Shown here: positions 34,525-47,300 of the stretch, piece by piece
Layout of the letters: every line of letters starts with the position of its first letter
How positions within the stretch are numbered: the first letter of the stretch is position 1
DNA from: Hyparrhenia diplandra
Taxonomy: Eukaryota; Streptophyta; Magnoliopsida; Poales; Poaceae
Length of the DNA stretch: 64,000 bases
Assembly: GCA_015847255.1 (NCBI GenBank)
Contig: JADLZK010009194.1
Coordinates: 1-64,000 of the forward strand
Direction: 5' to 3'
Notes under the pieces: model-generated
The model's input: only the letters and a program-made list of their open reading frames with translations
What the model was told of the DNA's origin: nothing
The model's database searches: none
Position numbers and translations under genes: made by a program

Positions 34525-37127
34525 ATGGTAGGTGGTCCCATCTCCCGCCCTCGTCCTCCCCGTTCCTTCTCGCTCTGCTGCCGGTCTCTTGATCTGCCCC
34601 GATCCATCGCTCCGAGATCCAGCCTTTTGTGGCGGGCTAACTCGTTCTCTCCTCGCCCGTGCCCCCCAGATCCGGCTGTCCTTTGCTGCAAGCGCTATGG
34701 GATCTGCGAATGGTGGTGTCCTCGATTTGTTTAATTTAAAGGGTTGAACGTTTGTGTTTGATGCAGGAGACCTGCCCGTCGGTGAAGAACATCCTCTTGC
34801 TGGACTCCGAGGGGAAGCGCGTCGCCGTGAAGTACTACAGCGATGACTGGCCTACTCTCTCCGCGAAGCTGGCCTTCGAGAAGTCGGTCTTCGCCAAAAC
34901 CCAGAAAGCGAATGCTGGAACGGAAGGTAATTTGCATCTGAATTCTCTTATATACGGATCAACCTGGGAATGGGTAACGGAAGGTAATTTGCATTTGAAT
35001 TCTCTTATATATACGGAGGAAGGAGTTGTTTTCCACTGATGGTAAGCGTTGTTGTGCTCGTTTGAGGTTGTCCAGAGTACTTGATTAGCATTATCATCTC
35101 GAAATGAACTCATGTTATAATCCATCCTATATATATGATGATGCTTGGCAAGAATGCTTCCATGGAATATGACCTTTTGTATAGGATCCATGGAATACGA
35201 CCTTTTGTATAGGAGTAGAACCACTTCTTTGATGTTAAATTACACCGTTCTTGTTTTGATTCTTTTGCTGTGAGGCATGTTAATTCATGGTCTCTATGCC
35301 GTTTTATTCATTGCTTATTTGGCATGGCTTATATACAAATCTACTCCCTCCATTCCAAATTGTAAGACGTTTTGACTTTTCTAGACGATATGAACTTAGA
35401 TATACACTATGTTTTCTTTCACAAAAAAAGAAGAAGAAGAAGATACACACCATGTTTCAATACATAGTAAAAGCAATGTGTCTAGAAAAGCAAAAACGTC
35501 TTACAGTTTGGAACAGAGGGAGTATATATTTTCCATGTCCTCACTTGTATCCTCTTTTAAGCTCAGTCATGGCACTGTTTTTACTAGTTCCCACTCACAC
35601 CGCAAATCTGTAAATGAGCCTGGGATAATTTTACATCTGACTGACCTTAATTTAGCATGCAGATGTGACTGTTTGAGTATTTTTTTCTTTTCTTCAAGTA
35701 TTTCATATTCTATATGTTTCTCTTTAACAGCCGAGATTGTAATGTTTGATGGTCAAATTGTGGTATACAAGTTCATCCAAGACCTGCACTTCTTTGTTAC
35801 TGGAGGAGAAGAGGAGAATGAGCTTATTTTAGCATCAGTTCTTCAGGGATTCTCTGATGCTGTTGAACGACTTCTCAAGTTATTTTCCCTCTATTAAAAT
35901 TTATCTTTTCAACCGCTATTTGTTCTGTTACATGTTATTCTTTAATGCTGATTGTATATGAATGTGTTTCGAATCTTGGTGGTTTCAGAGGCATGGTTGA
36001 CAAAAGGACAGCACTTGAGAATTTGGACCTGATCCTGTTGTGTCTTGATGAAATTGTTGATGGAGGGTAAAGCCTTGTCTTACTACATACATCATACTGA
36101 GGCTTCTTTTCTTAAACCCTTTATTGTGTACATTTATTATCCTTCCTTTGGTCTGAAATCATCTGATTGCCATCTGCCGCATGTTTGATTTTTTGGAGTG
36201 GGGCCATGGCAATAGAGTTCTCTTAGGGCCCGTTTGGATCTGTTCATTTTGGAGGAATTGGAATCTACTTAAGAAATTAGGCTATTTGACTTGGAATTTG
36301 AGATTCCACAACTTTACAAAGTTCACATATAAGCCTCAATTCATATAGGGTGGAAAATGAGAAATAAATTCTATGGATTCTTCTTCCACAACTCTAGATT
36401 ATTACATGAATTCAATTCTAGATTATTACATGGAAGTTCCAAACGGGCCCTTAGGGCATCTATTTTGTAATGGTTGTATTCACTGGATTCAAAGGTTTAG
36501 TCTGGTGTTCTGCTTCTGTACCCCAAGCCCAAGCATGTCTGACCTTTTAATGGGGTTAAACAATTTGATATGTGAAACAATGGTTTAGTTTGCTAAAGAC
36601 ATTAACAAAACAAACATCCTAGTACATTGATATTTTTGAAATGGAACAACACTGATTATTTACGTGAGGAAATGTATATATTTTAGTTTTAGGTTTGTGA
36701 TCAGGAATGACTGCAGCTGCCACAACCTTGCACTTGCCTCAATGTGACTTAGCTAACCCCACTGATGTCTGAACTCTGAAATGTGAGAGTGATAGGATGA
36801 TTATTTGCCAAGCTTATGGAGATATGAATAACATCAAACTTTGTAAGCAGCATGTAATTAATTGCTGCATTATACCTAATTTTCTTGAATGATTACACAG
36901 GATTGTACTTGAAACAGAAGGAAGAGAGATAGCTGAAAAGGTGTCTGGTCATGGATTGGAGAGTGCTTCGTCAGCTGAGCAGGTAGGCTGCAGGCTGCAT
37001 CTACTTCAATTTTGAACTGAAGAAACTGGTTTCTTTTAACTTACAAGCTATTGTTATTTGCGTGCAGACTCTAGTCAATGCCCTAACGCAAGCAAGAGAG
37101 CATTTTGCGAAGTCTCTTCTCATGTGA
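34525..37127 (+). CDS. COPZ: Coatomer subunit zeta (COPI)
   Basis: Six coding exons: 34525-34527, 34767-34926, 35731-35878, 35989-36066, 36901-36982 and 37068-37127, all GT..AG with phases that add up exactly to 176 residues, the usual length. The first coding exon is only the ATG. The protein runs ETCPSVKNILLLDSEGKRVAVKYY, AEIVMFDGQIVVYKF, DLHFFVTGGEEENELIL, ALENLDLILLCLDEIVDGG, GREIAEKV and QAREHFAKSLLM. This is the longin-like fold of zeta-COP, a small subunit of the coat for Golgi-to-ER vesicles. The body is uninterrupted. A 57-bp shift duplicates the exon 2 donor. Two MITEs sit in introns. Confidence 0.95.
34919..35021 (+). repeat. Short tandem duplication copying the exon 2 splice donor
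   Basis: AACGGAAGGTAATTTGCAT.TGAATTCTCTTATATA occurs at about 34919-34960 and again at about 34976-35019. The donors GAAG|GTAATT are at 34927 and 34984, exactly 57 bp apart. Confidence 0.9.
35344..35522. mobile_element. Stowaway-like MITE in coatomer zeta intron 2
   Basis: Inverted ends CTCCCTCCATTCCAAATTGTAAGACG and CGTCTTACAGTTTGGAACAGAGGGAG, flanked by TA on both sides; 179 bp. Confidence 0.85.
36226..36450. mobile_element. Tourist-like MITE in coatomer zeta intron 4
   Basis: 225 bp, ends GGGCCCGTTTGGA .. TCCAAACGGGCCC, flanked by TTA on both sides. Confidence 0.85.
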
Positions 37128-37580
37128 TGCTGTGCTTTACATTTTGGGGGTGGAGGATGGAGTATCTATTATTGTGTCTGGATAACACATTCTTTTTTGT
37201 TAGCAATGGAGAAAGAAAAATGTCTGAAATCTATGAATGTGTAGAATGGCATGGTGTTCCAAAAATTATCGTGTTCATTTGTAAGCCTTCAAAGTTATGT
37301 AACATGATTGCTCTTATTTCGACTGGTTCAGTTATTGGCTGTTTTGTTTAACCACGTAATGTGCAAACGATAAAATAGCATGGTTATGGTGATAACTTGG
37401 CATGGCCTAGGCCTTACTTAACGAATTAGGGCTACACTTTCTTGAAGATGGTAACAATGTCTCGCTGAAACCAAACATCATTGGCATCTGCCAAAACTGA
37501 ACTTACAATTCTGTATCCATGTTCTATATTAATGGGTGCAAAAAAAGGGAAAGGGAACCAGGAAAGCTGACGGTGAATGT

Positions 37581-40500
37581 TTACTCGCCGGTGGTGACAT
37601 GCTGAGACAGGTCGTCTCTCTGCTTGACTGCATTGTCGTCTGTGACGTTACTGAACTGCTGCTTGTAGCCATGGTCATGGTTGCCTGAAAATAGCTTGTC
37701 TTTGCTTAGAGTGCCTTCCATGTCGATGATGATGTTGGTTATCAAGCAGCAGACGAAGATGATCCTTGGCAGCCGGTGTTTGTCAGGCCTCCACAGCTCT
37801 CCCTGGATGACACGGAACCTCCCCTTGAGTGTCGCCAATGCGGTCTGCACCACCGCTGTTGCCGCGGTGTGCCGCTTGTTGAACTCCACCTTGGCCGCCG
37901 GGAGACCATGGCCCCGGTACGGGGTCATGAGCCACGGAAGTAGAGGGTAGCTTGCATCTCCGACTATGTACTCCCCGGACCGTGGAACCTCCAGGAAGCT
38001 CCATCTGCCCCTCAAGCCTGAGGCCTTTCTCACACAACCTGTACAGGCCTGAAGTGCGAAGGATGCATGAGTCGTCCATGCTCCCAGGCCAGCCACTGAC
38101 GATGTCTCTGAACCGCATGTCTGCATCCACAACAGCCTGCAGCACCATACTGTTCTTATTCTCATTGTCCAGCCAGACCTTACTGTTGGGCTGAGCTGAG
38201 GAACACATGAGGATGTGCGTGGTGTCAATGGCACCGCAGCAGTTTGGGAGTCCGTAAATCTTGTCAAATCTTGCCTTAATGGTTGTCATCTCCTCAGGGC
38301 TCGGCCATTTCAGGTGACAGATGGCACGCTCCTCCACAGACTCAATGAACCGCCATGTGATGTTCGAGATGGCAGAGTGATTCATACCAAACCACATTCC
38401 TATGTTCTGCAGTGACTCACCAGTTGTCAGCCTCATCAAAGCTACCGCCACCTGATCCTCGACCCCTAGGATTGTCTTGTCACCAAACCTGAAGTTTCTG
38501 AAACCGTATGTCTTTGTTGTCAGGTCCTTCTTAACAAGTGAGCAGAGGTAGTCGAAGGTCTTTCTTGACATCTTGAGGACAGACTCCATGTTCTGGTGTT
38601 CTCTTGGAAAAGGGGAATGCCCTGTGAAAAGAGGAATGTCTTAGTATTATTACTAGTGAAATATTACATCTCTTAACGCATCAGGAACAGGAAGGCTCCT
38701 ATGGAAGGCAAATAATTTGAATTTTGAGAAACAAGATTATTTAACAGGAAACACTAGGCACAACATGCTTTACAACTAGAGTGAAACACTGATGACACTG
38801 ACTATTACGCGATCCCAAAACATAACCACTTCAAGAAACTAGATATGTATACTACAAAATCAACGTTCAAGGCAAATAAATTGTTCGATTTTAACATGCA
38901 TATCAAGATATGTGCATGAATTTTGAAGATTACAATATCATTTTTACAATATCCCCCAAGAAACGTGCAAGAGATGCACATCTTGGAATAGAAACTCCAG
39001 GATATACCCTTAAAGTATTCAATAAAAAAAATGAACTTATAGTTTCAGGCCCGTATTTCTAAAGTTGATGAGTCCATTTGATTTTAAAATCTGAACGACT
39101 TCTAATGCTTGGCATATCTTTTAAAATACACATGAATGATGCAGGGTATACCGGGCATTCCTAGCTCTTCCTGGTTAGTAGTATCAGTTTGAGCCAGTCA
39201 GGATACCTGACATGTATAGAACTATGGCATCCGGAAATTTTCTACAGAAATGGAGGACATTTTTTACAGAAAGATTTCTTGTGGTTGCCACAATTGACCT
39301 CTGAACTTGAGTAGTCACACTAAACATTAAACACGGAGAGGAGATCTCGCAATGCATAGAGCAAAAAGATCATGAAACCTATTGAACTGCATGGCCATTC
39401 TTCCTTTAAGCTCATCTGTCAAACATAAACACTTACAGTTCACCAAGCACTGAAGTTTCAATATATGATGTAACTTATCAAGCATCAGCAAGTTCCACAG
39501 GTACACTTTGAGCTCTTAGTGCTTGTATGAACCAGACTAATCAACTCTTAATTTAGATTCCAAAAGCGCCCAAGGTTTAGCAAAAATTCAATAAATACTA
39601 ATGAATAAATGAATAATTAGTAACAATTACACAACTATTTTTGCATTCTATAAACGATTACACAAATATTTGTTTATAACTAGCCTTCAGTTCCCAAGAT
39701 TTCAGTGTATATAGATCTATGTCTAATAAGGGGAACATATTCAGTATTCATACCAAAATGTCTACGATATTTTCAGAAATAGCACAGAAATTGTGATATA
39801 GCTTAAAACAGCAAAATCACAGCTCGAATGTTCAGTCAGCAATCCATCAAATAAATTAAAGAAGTCATAGGTTCTGGATGGCATTGTTCTTTCTTTTCCT
39901 TTTGTGTTCACTACTTTACTTTCCCTTTTAGCTTTGAAACCAAAAACTCCATTCTATAAGGAAAATTTCAAGAAACTCCTTGTGTAGATCATCCATCGCT
40001 GCTTTGAGAATCAGCTTCCTCGTAGCTGGTCCTCGATTGAATCAACATCAGTGAGCAAAGAGCGCTGGTGCCTAGATTCATCGTCTGCTCAAAGTGCGAT
40101 TTCTGCAGGTTTACAGATCTGGATTCCGGAACAAACATGGGTAAACAAGAAGGAATGGAAACCAAAGGCAGAATTCCCAAAATAATCCTCTGCTCGAAGG
40201 ATGCTACAGAAGCCACGAGCAATCGCAGGAGCTGCCACGGTCTGAAGCTCTCAATCCATAACACACCATTCCAATGCATCAAGCCCCTATGTACCGGCAT
40301 CTTCAAAGCCCATCTAGAGCAATCAACCGATTAAGCTACACATCGACTCTCACAAACTGCAATTCCAACTCCCTCCAGATCCACCCACGAACTATGCCAA
40401 TCTCTGGGGGGGCACACACGCATTACCAAGAACTAGATACTTTCCTACCATGCCTCGGCGATCAAGCTTACAGCGACGAAAGCAGCCGGAAGCGCACACG

Positions 40501-40695
40501 GTTAAACTCTACAGAGCACAGCGATGCAGGCAAGGAAGGAGGGTAGGGAGAGGAGAGGCGACCTGCAACCCTTCGATAGAAGACGCTCCACCAATCGCTA
40601 CCGTCCGGCAGCGGCGGCAACGGCAACCCTGGAGCCGGCGCCGGCGCGGGCTTCTCCGGCCGCTTCCTCTTCTTGGCACCTCGCACAGGAGCCAT
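37581..40695 (-). CDS. PIF/Harbinger transposase-derived protein, ALP1-like (one frame shift)
   Basis: Two exons on the minus strand: 40695-40563 (MAPVRGAKKRKRPEK, Pro-rich, GSDWWSVFYRRVAG) and 38621-37581, joined in phase across an intron of about 1.9 kb. The body starts MESVLKMSRKTFDYLCSLV with a helix-turn-helix-like GMNHSAISNITWRF segment, followed by the DDE_Tnp_4 nuclease fold: GAIDTTHILM, GDASYPLLPWLMTPY, FNKRHTAA..VVQTALATLKGRF. The third acidic residue is Gln (VVQ), so it is probably not an active nuclease. It resembles the domesticated ALP1-like family linked to Polycomb antagonism. A single frame change is needed at about 37972-37995. Repaired length is about 390. An intron, the absence of TIRs and the single copy favour a host gene. 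Confidence 0.8.
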
Positions 40696-43600
40696 GGACG
40701 ACGCGAGGAGATCAAGAAAGGCACAACGAGGACTCGAAGACTGGAGGTCTGAGATGTTGTGCCCCCCGAAAAATAAAGAGTTTTTCAGAACGGGTTGGGT
40801 TGCAGCTACGAAAGCGCTGTGCAGAGCATGCAAGGAAGCTCCGAAGCCCTCCGGGGCCTTTGTCATTGTGTTCATGTGAAGTGTGCACCGCGTGACCGTG
40901 TCTGCGTGGAACATGAGACAGTCACGCCACGCACAAGATTTGTTTAGCAGATATATCGGCTCACATCGACTATCTGACGTGTTTTGATCTAGAGCCAAAC
41001 CGTATCTTTAACCCGTTAGTCCACAGTAAAGGGATCGTTACCAGTGGCGTAAAGGTATTCAAAGGTATTCAAATGAATACCCATGATTTTTGTACCACAA
41101 TGAATATGTATTACTTATACTAAAATATCTAGCTTTATTACGGTTCATTGTTTTTGGGAAAAAATGTTGTGGGAATACCCAAACGTTGAATCCGCCGGTG
41201 TATGCGTTACGGCGTAGCGTGTTTTGATCTAGAGCAAACCACATCTTTAGCCCGTTAGTCCGTAGCAAAAGAACACGTCACACAATATAACATTTTACTT
41301 TTAAAATCAATATTAAATATATAAAGGTTAATCAGTACACGACATATCTAAGGATGTATCTAGTGAAGATCGGCTCAGGACGATTGTCAGGTGTGCATTG
41401 ATTTGTAGCCAAACCACATCCCTAGCCCACGACAAATGGATGGAGCACGCGGTATACCATTTTACTTTTAGGTCCATATTAATTCAGATATACACCTGCG
41501 TGATCGTGTCTGCGTGGAACATGAGATTGTTACGCCACACACAAGATTTGTTTAGCAGAGATCGACTCAGATCGACTATCTGGTGTGTTTTGATATAGAG
41601 TCAAACCGCATCTTTAGCCCGTTAGTCCATAGCAAAGTGATACGTCACGCGTGGCGTGTTTTGATATAGAGCCAAACCGCATCTTTAGCCCGTTAGTCCA
41701 TAGCAAAAGGGATACGTCATGCATTATAACATTTTACTTTTTAAAATCAATATTAAATTAAATATATAAAAGTTAATCGGTACATGACATATCTATGGAT
41801 GTATCTAGCGGAGATCGGCTTAGGAGGATTGTCAAGTGTGCATTGATTTGTAGCCAAACCACATCCCTAGCCCACGACAAAGGTATGTGGCATGTGGTAT
41901 ACCACTTTACTTTTAGATCCATGTTAATTTAGACACACATAAGTTTGTACTTTCGACAAACTATTTTTCTTTGAGTCCATGTTATTACCAAATATTTCAA
42001 GTTAGCTTTTATTGTGATAATATCAACACGCCAATTTACTTTACGCATTGTTGTGAACTTTAAAAGATAATATAAAGTCAGGCAACAGGGGCAGGGCATC
42101 TACAATATGTAGAAATAGTAGCAATTTTGTTTGAGCAGAAGTCTTTCCTCACCCGATCGATGCTTCTCCACAACATGTTACTAGAAAGACACCGTATCTA
42201 TAAGCTACAACTTGCGGTGTGTTGCTTATTTTTCTTGAGATCCACAATTTAGATGTCTCTAAGCTAGCTTATGGTGTAAGGGGCGAAGCCAGACCAGATG
42301 GCCACCGGGGTCTTCTTTGAAAATGGATGGGGTCATCATAACCTATTAGCACTAGATAAAGTGATTCTCTATTGAAAATTTTCAAAATCATCGGGTCGGC
42401 AGACCCGGTAGCTACACTCTGGCTTCACCACTGAGATTGCTATGTCATTTTGCTTTCACATCAAAATTAAATTTGATATCTAGTTTATGTCATGGTAGCA
42501 TGTGGTGCATTATTTTAGTCTTGAATCTTTGTGAATCTAAGATAAAAATCATTTGAAAACCAACATACGATGTGGGCTATGATCTCATAGCAACAGTTTG
42601 TGCAAGATTTTCACCTTTGCTGTTATGCTATGATATGATTAAAAATTAATAATACGGATTGATGAGTATATGATATTGTGTGCCACCTACTACAGTGTTG
42701 CAGTAGCATTCTACGGATCTACCTTTTTAAATGGCTTTAGTGTTGCGGTTGATAACATCGTTGCGCATAATAAAATGTCTACAATTAAGGTGTGTGGTGC
42801 ATGTCCACATGACTATACCATTCTAACCTCCATAAGTTCACAAACAAGCGAAAAAAATAAAGATTGGCCAAAAAGCTATCACAAATGGAGGACAACACAA
42901 CTTGTATGAAGGAATCTCATTTTGAAGGACTACAGCTATATTTATTATTAGTCTAATTTTTTTTTTTTGAATGCTTTGCAACCAAGCGCTCGGTTTTTAA
43001 GGCTTGATTCTGTCAAACGATATTGTTTGTTAAAAGACAAGCAAGCGAAGACATCATCATCAACAACAACAACAAAAATCTTTTGAAAATAAGGAAGATA
43101 GGTAAATAGATGTTTTACGGGATTGATATTTTTTACCGTTTAGGATAATGAAAGCATGGGTTGATCGGGGCATATTGGTTGGCACGAAGGTCACTTGTAG
43201 GAAGAGGGTATGGTCATGTTGGAAAAATAGGAAAACTGATCACCTGGTCGTTGTGTTTCTTGTGCACTTCTTCGCATGGAATTTGATTGAATAATGAGAA
43301 AGGGTTGTAAGAAAGACATCAATCCTTTGTATAAACAACACAACACTTATCAAGAAGTGCCAATTACTAGAGTTCGAGCATAGCAATTTAATCTCTCAAT
43401 GAGTTTTTTTCCTATACTTTTATGTAATTATGGTAATAGATTGCTATATCATAATGATATTACTATTCTTAGGAACTTTTAATAGATAAAGGAAGTACTT
43501 AAGGACGAGAATACGAAGCATAGGTGACCATCGTCATGGTCGTATACAGACTCTGTTTTTGATGCTCTACACACACATGAAGCTATGATGATGATGATGA

Positions 43601-44315
43601 TGAATATATTACTCCTTGAGATACATCTAACAGTTCTCAAAGTTTCTACGCAAGGCACATTTACTACAGCTTGGGCATAATAGTTAACTCTCTAGGTGAG
43701 CTCGGTCCAATATACTCTTTTTCATGATTATGCGACTGGATTGGGCTACATAATAATGATATTGCTATAATTTGAAAATATTATATGACCAAGTTTTTGC
43801 TTAGCTAGGATTAGCCAGCCTACTGCAAAGTTATCATAGCCAAATCCACAAAGTTTATATCTTTTATATCTTCTTAAAGGAGTCTTGATGATAGAAGTTG
43901 AAAACCAATGCTTCTGAAATGTTTGTTTGAGCAGTAACAACTGACAACATTAACATGCTGGTTGTGTTCACTGTGAAAACGATTCACCTTCCATTTGATC
44001 TGAAGTTTATATCTTTTTTCGGAAAGAATTTGAACACACCCCATTGTAGAGTCGAAGCTTTATGGGAATACACAAATGTGGTTGAAACCTTCGCATCAAT
44101 GAGATTGTGTTTTAAATAGATAATGACATCATACTGCTCCAAAATAATCTGCAGAAACCATCATAGCCAAACAGCTCAAAATAATCGTAAAGCTCCAAAA
44201 TAACGGAGTATACCGGCCTGGAGCGCGAAACAGAGTCACGTCTGCCTCGACGGTGTCGAAACCACAGCCACACAGGCGGCCGGCGCTGGGCCTCCGGCAG
44301 CACACCGCGGCAGCC
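40696..44315. other. Intergenic DNA with a direct-repeat array
   Basis: No gene seen. 40.86-41.96 kb is a repeat array described separately. The rest is AT-rich with short frames only. Confidence 0.5.
40886..41960. repeat. Degenerate direct-repeat array
   Basis: The core GTGTTTTGATCTAGAGCCAAACC..CCCGTTAGTCC occurs four times (about 40979, 41219, 41585 and 41658). Longer flanking modules, such as GTGTCTGCGTGGAACATGAGA..GTTTAGCAGA and ATTTGTAGCCAAACCACATCCCTAGCCCACGACAAA, each occur twice. The order suggests repeated tandem duplication of a unit of about 450 bp. Confidence 0.75.
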
Positions 44316-47300
44316 ATGGCTCGCACTTCGAAGCTCTACCTCGTTTGCTACAACTCCCTCCAATCGCTCGGATGGTACGGTAGCTACCAGCAACCAGAGA
44401 CGACCGGCTGGCGGCCGTTGCTTCCACTACTAATGCTTCTTGTTTTTTTAATCTCCTGAATTCAGGTTCATCGCCCTCCTTAGACTCCTGCCGTGCCTCG
44501 CCCCTCCCTTCCCTGTCCACTCCGCGTACGCGGTCGCCGGCGACCTCATCTGTACATACCCACCCACCCATCCTCCGCCTCCTCTGGCCCCCACCTTTCG
44601 TCTCTGTTCTCTCCCGTCTCATCTGAAATTCTAAACGGTTCTCCTTTTTTGTTGTTGTTTCCTAAGGTTTCCTGCAGACATGTGCGATCCTTGAAACGGT
44701 CCACGCTGCCATCGGTGAGATGAACTGTTGACCTCCTTCGTGATTGATGTTGTGGTATGAGAAGAAACTCAGACCGGTGCTGTTTTGGTTCAGGATTGGT
44801 GCCGACCGCGCCACTTCTTGCTTTCTTGCAATGGGGAGGGAGGACCCACTTCATCCTGGCTCTTGTCGGGCAAATTCCCGAGGTATGATGCTTGGATTGG
44901 ATTAAAAATCTGTCGGAGGGATTCCTCTTGCGCACATATACAGAAGATTCTGATTTTGCTAGGGTTTCGCCTCTTGGAGAGTTCAATCCTGTCTTCTAAG
45001 TTTCAGTTAACGTTTGGCAATTGCAGGTTCAGAGGAGTCCATCTGTGTTCATAACATTTATAGCTTGGAGCATATCTGAGGTGTGTGACCGAAAGACCTT
45101 TCATTTCATTTTCTTTTTGTCCTGTACTATTGTCTCATTGTCACCAACAACTGCAAATAGTGTTTAAACTAGTATATGGTATGATGTCCTTACTCCTGAC
45201 CTAGCAGTACCCAGTATAATCTGTCTCATCATAAGAAAAAAAAAAAAAATGTCTTTGTTAGTGATTGGTTCCTCTTATACCTATTTGTTGCCATTTAAAT
45301 ATATGCAGTTTTATGGGGCTAGCTCATATAATAACAGTGTAACAACTGTTTCAGCAATATCAGAGTAGATATTCTATTGGAAACGAATTGAGGATCAGAC
45401 GGCAACACTGTTCTCAAATCTCAATGCATGGTCATGCTGATATTCATTGATACACATTGAAGAAAATATCATTAGTGTAGTATTAGCGTCGAAGCACTAG
45501 TGGGAAAAATGTTTCGCTTGAAGGACATACTGCAATAACTAAAAGTCTATTATCATCTATTGAGAAGAGACTTTTCACTATCTTGTTTCCCAAATAAAAT
45601 CTTGGAAATCAGCCATCTTTCAATTTATCTACCATGTGCCTGGTGATATAAGAATTTTAAGTCCTTAAGTATCGAATCTATTTATCCAATTTTAGGCATC
45701 CCTTTTATTTCTTAGTTCTGCTCAAGATATGGTTTAAGGATCATCTCTATACAATGGTAATTTGCTTTGTATTTTTATTGTACAGGTCATCCGTTACTCT
45801 CACTATGCTCTGACTACCTTAAAAGTTTGTCCAGCGTGGCTGACTTATCTCAGGTTCCATACTGCAACAATCTCTCGCCAGTCATTCTGTTCCAATTTAA
45901 TGTGCAGTCTAATGTTATAAGTTCTTTCATTTTTTCTGCATTTTAGAAAAATAAATTCACATGATATCTTGTTGGCACACTCTTTTGTCCCTTTTCTTTT
46001 TCTTCATTTGGTTTTGTGTGTGTGTGTGTTCCTTTTCCTTCTCTTTTGTGTGGGTGGGTGGGGTGGGGGGGCTTTGCAGAGGCTTTTCGTCAATACAAAA
46101 TTAGAAAACTTGTCACAAAATACGGTTAGTGTTTAGATCAGATGAAATTTCATTAGAGATTTTCTAGCAAGGTAGGGAAAGGATCACTGTACAGGGATAA
46201 TAGCAGGTCCTGGTTGCTGAAGATTTGAATAAGCGCATCGCCCTGCATTGAAGTTCCTAATCTAGGGAGTTCATGCGTATCCTGATGTTATTTTCATTTT
46301 TGAAGAAACACATGTCTTTTTTTTGCTCGATCACGCAGGAGAGCTGTGTAAAGTGACCAGTTTCAAACGGAGCTAAGGCTCAACCTATGCCCTGAACAAG
46401 ACAACAGAATGACTCCTTGAGCTTTCGGGCTCCAGCCGAACACCACAGCCTCATCTCTTTTTTTTCAAGGAGTGATGGGCAGTCTGGAGGGAGCAAGATG
46501 CTGCATAAAAAACACAACGACTCCTGTGGTTCCATATAATCCAAGCCCCAAGTATGATGGCACTGTTAAATCCTTTTGTTTCGGCCTTTCCAATCTTTTT
46601 ACTTGCTTTTCTCTGACAGTCCGCAAAGCACTTGTCATGGCGACTAGGCATTGTATCCTCCAGCCCAAGAGGGCTCAACAGATTGATCCATGCTGACGAG
46701 CAAAGACACAATTTGTGAGAATATGCTGCACTATCTCCTCTAGTCTAGTCATATAATACACAATACTCAGGGCGGGCCAGACCCCTTTGTGCTAAACGAC
46801 CAGCTGTCCAATACTTGTTCCTAAAAGCAAGCGGTAGAAAGACCTTGCATTTGAAAAGTGCCCATGATTTCAATGTTGCTGCCGCTTGACTCTTTTGGAC
46901 TCTTTTTGTATTACCGATATCATCATTCCTATGGAAGAATAGACTCATGGGAGCTCCCTGTAGGTACACTGCTTTTTATCCCGCTGTATCCAATCGGGGT
47001 TGGACCAGGAGAAAGTAAGCTCAAAATGTCTCCTCACAACAGTGTTACTCTTGACTAAAGCTAAACTGATGTTGGCTCTTGCTGTCCTTTCAGTGTGGAC
47101 TATGTATCAAGCTCTCCCATTTGTGAAGAAGAGGAACCTTTACTCAGGTTTCTTCAAGAAGTTCTCCATGAGCTATCATTCGTTTCTAGTGGTAAGTCAA
47201 GACTCCGTGAAACTGGAACATCATGTACTGCTGATGCGACCAGTTCAGTTCGAGTGTTTGACTGGTATTGTGCCTGGCCATGACACAGGGCGTGCTGGTG

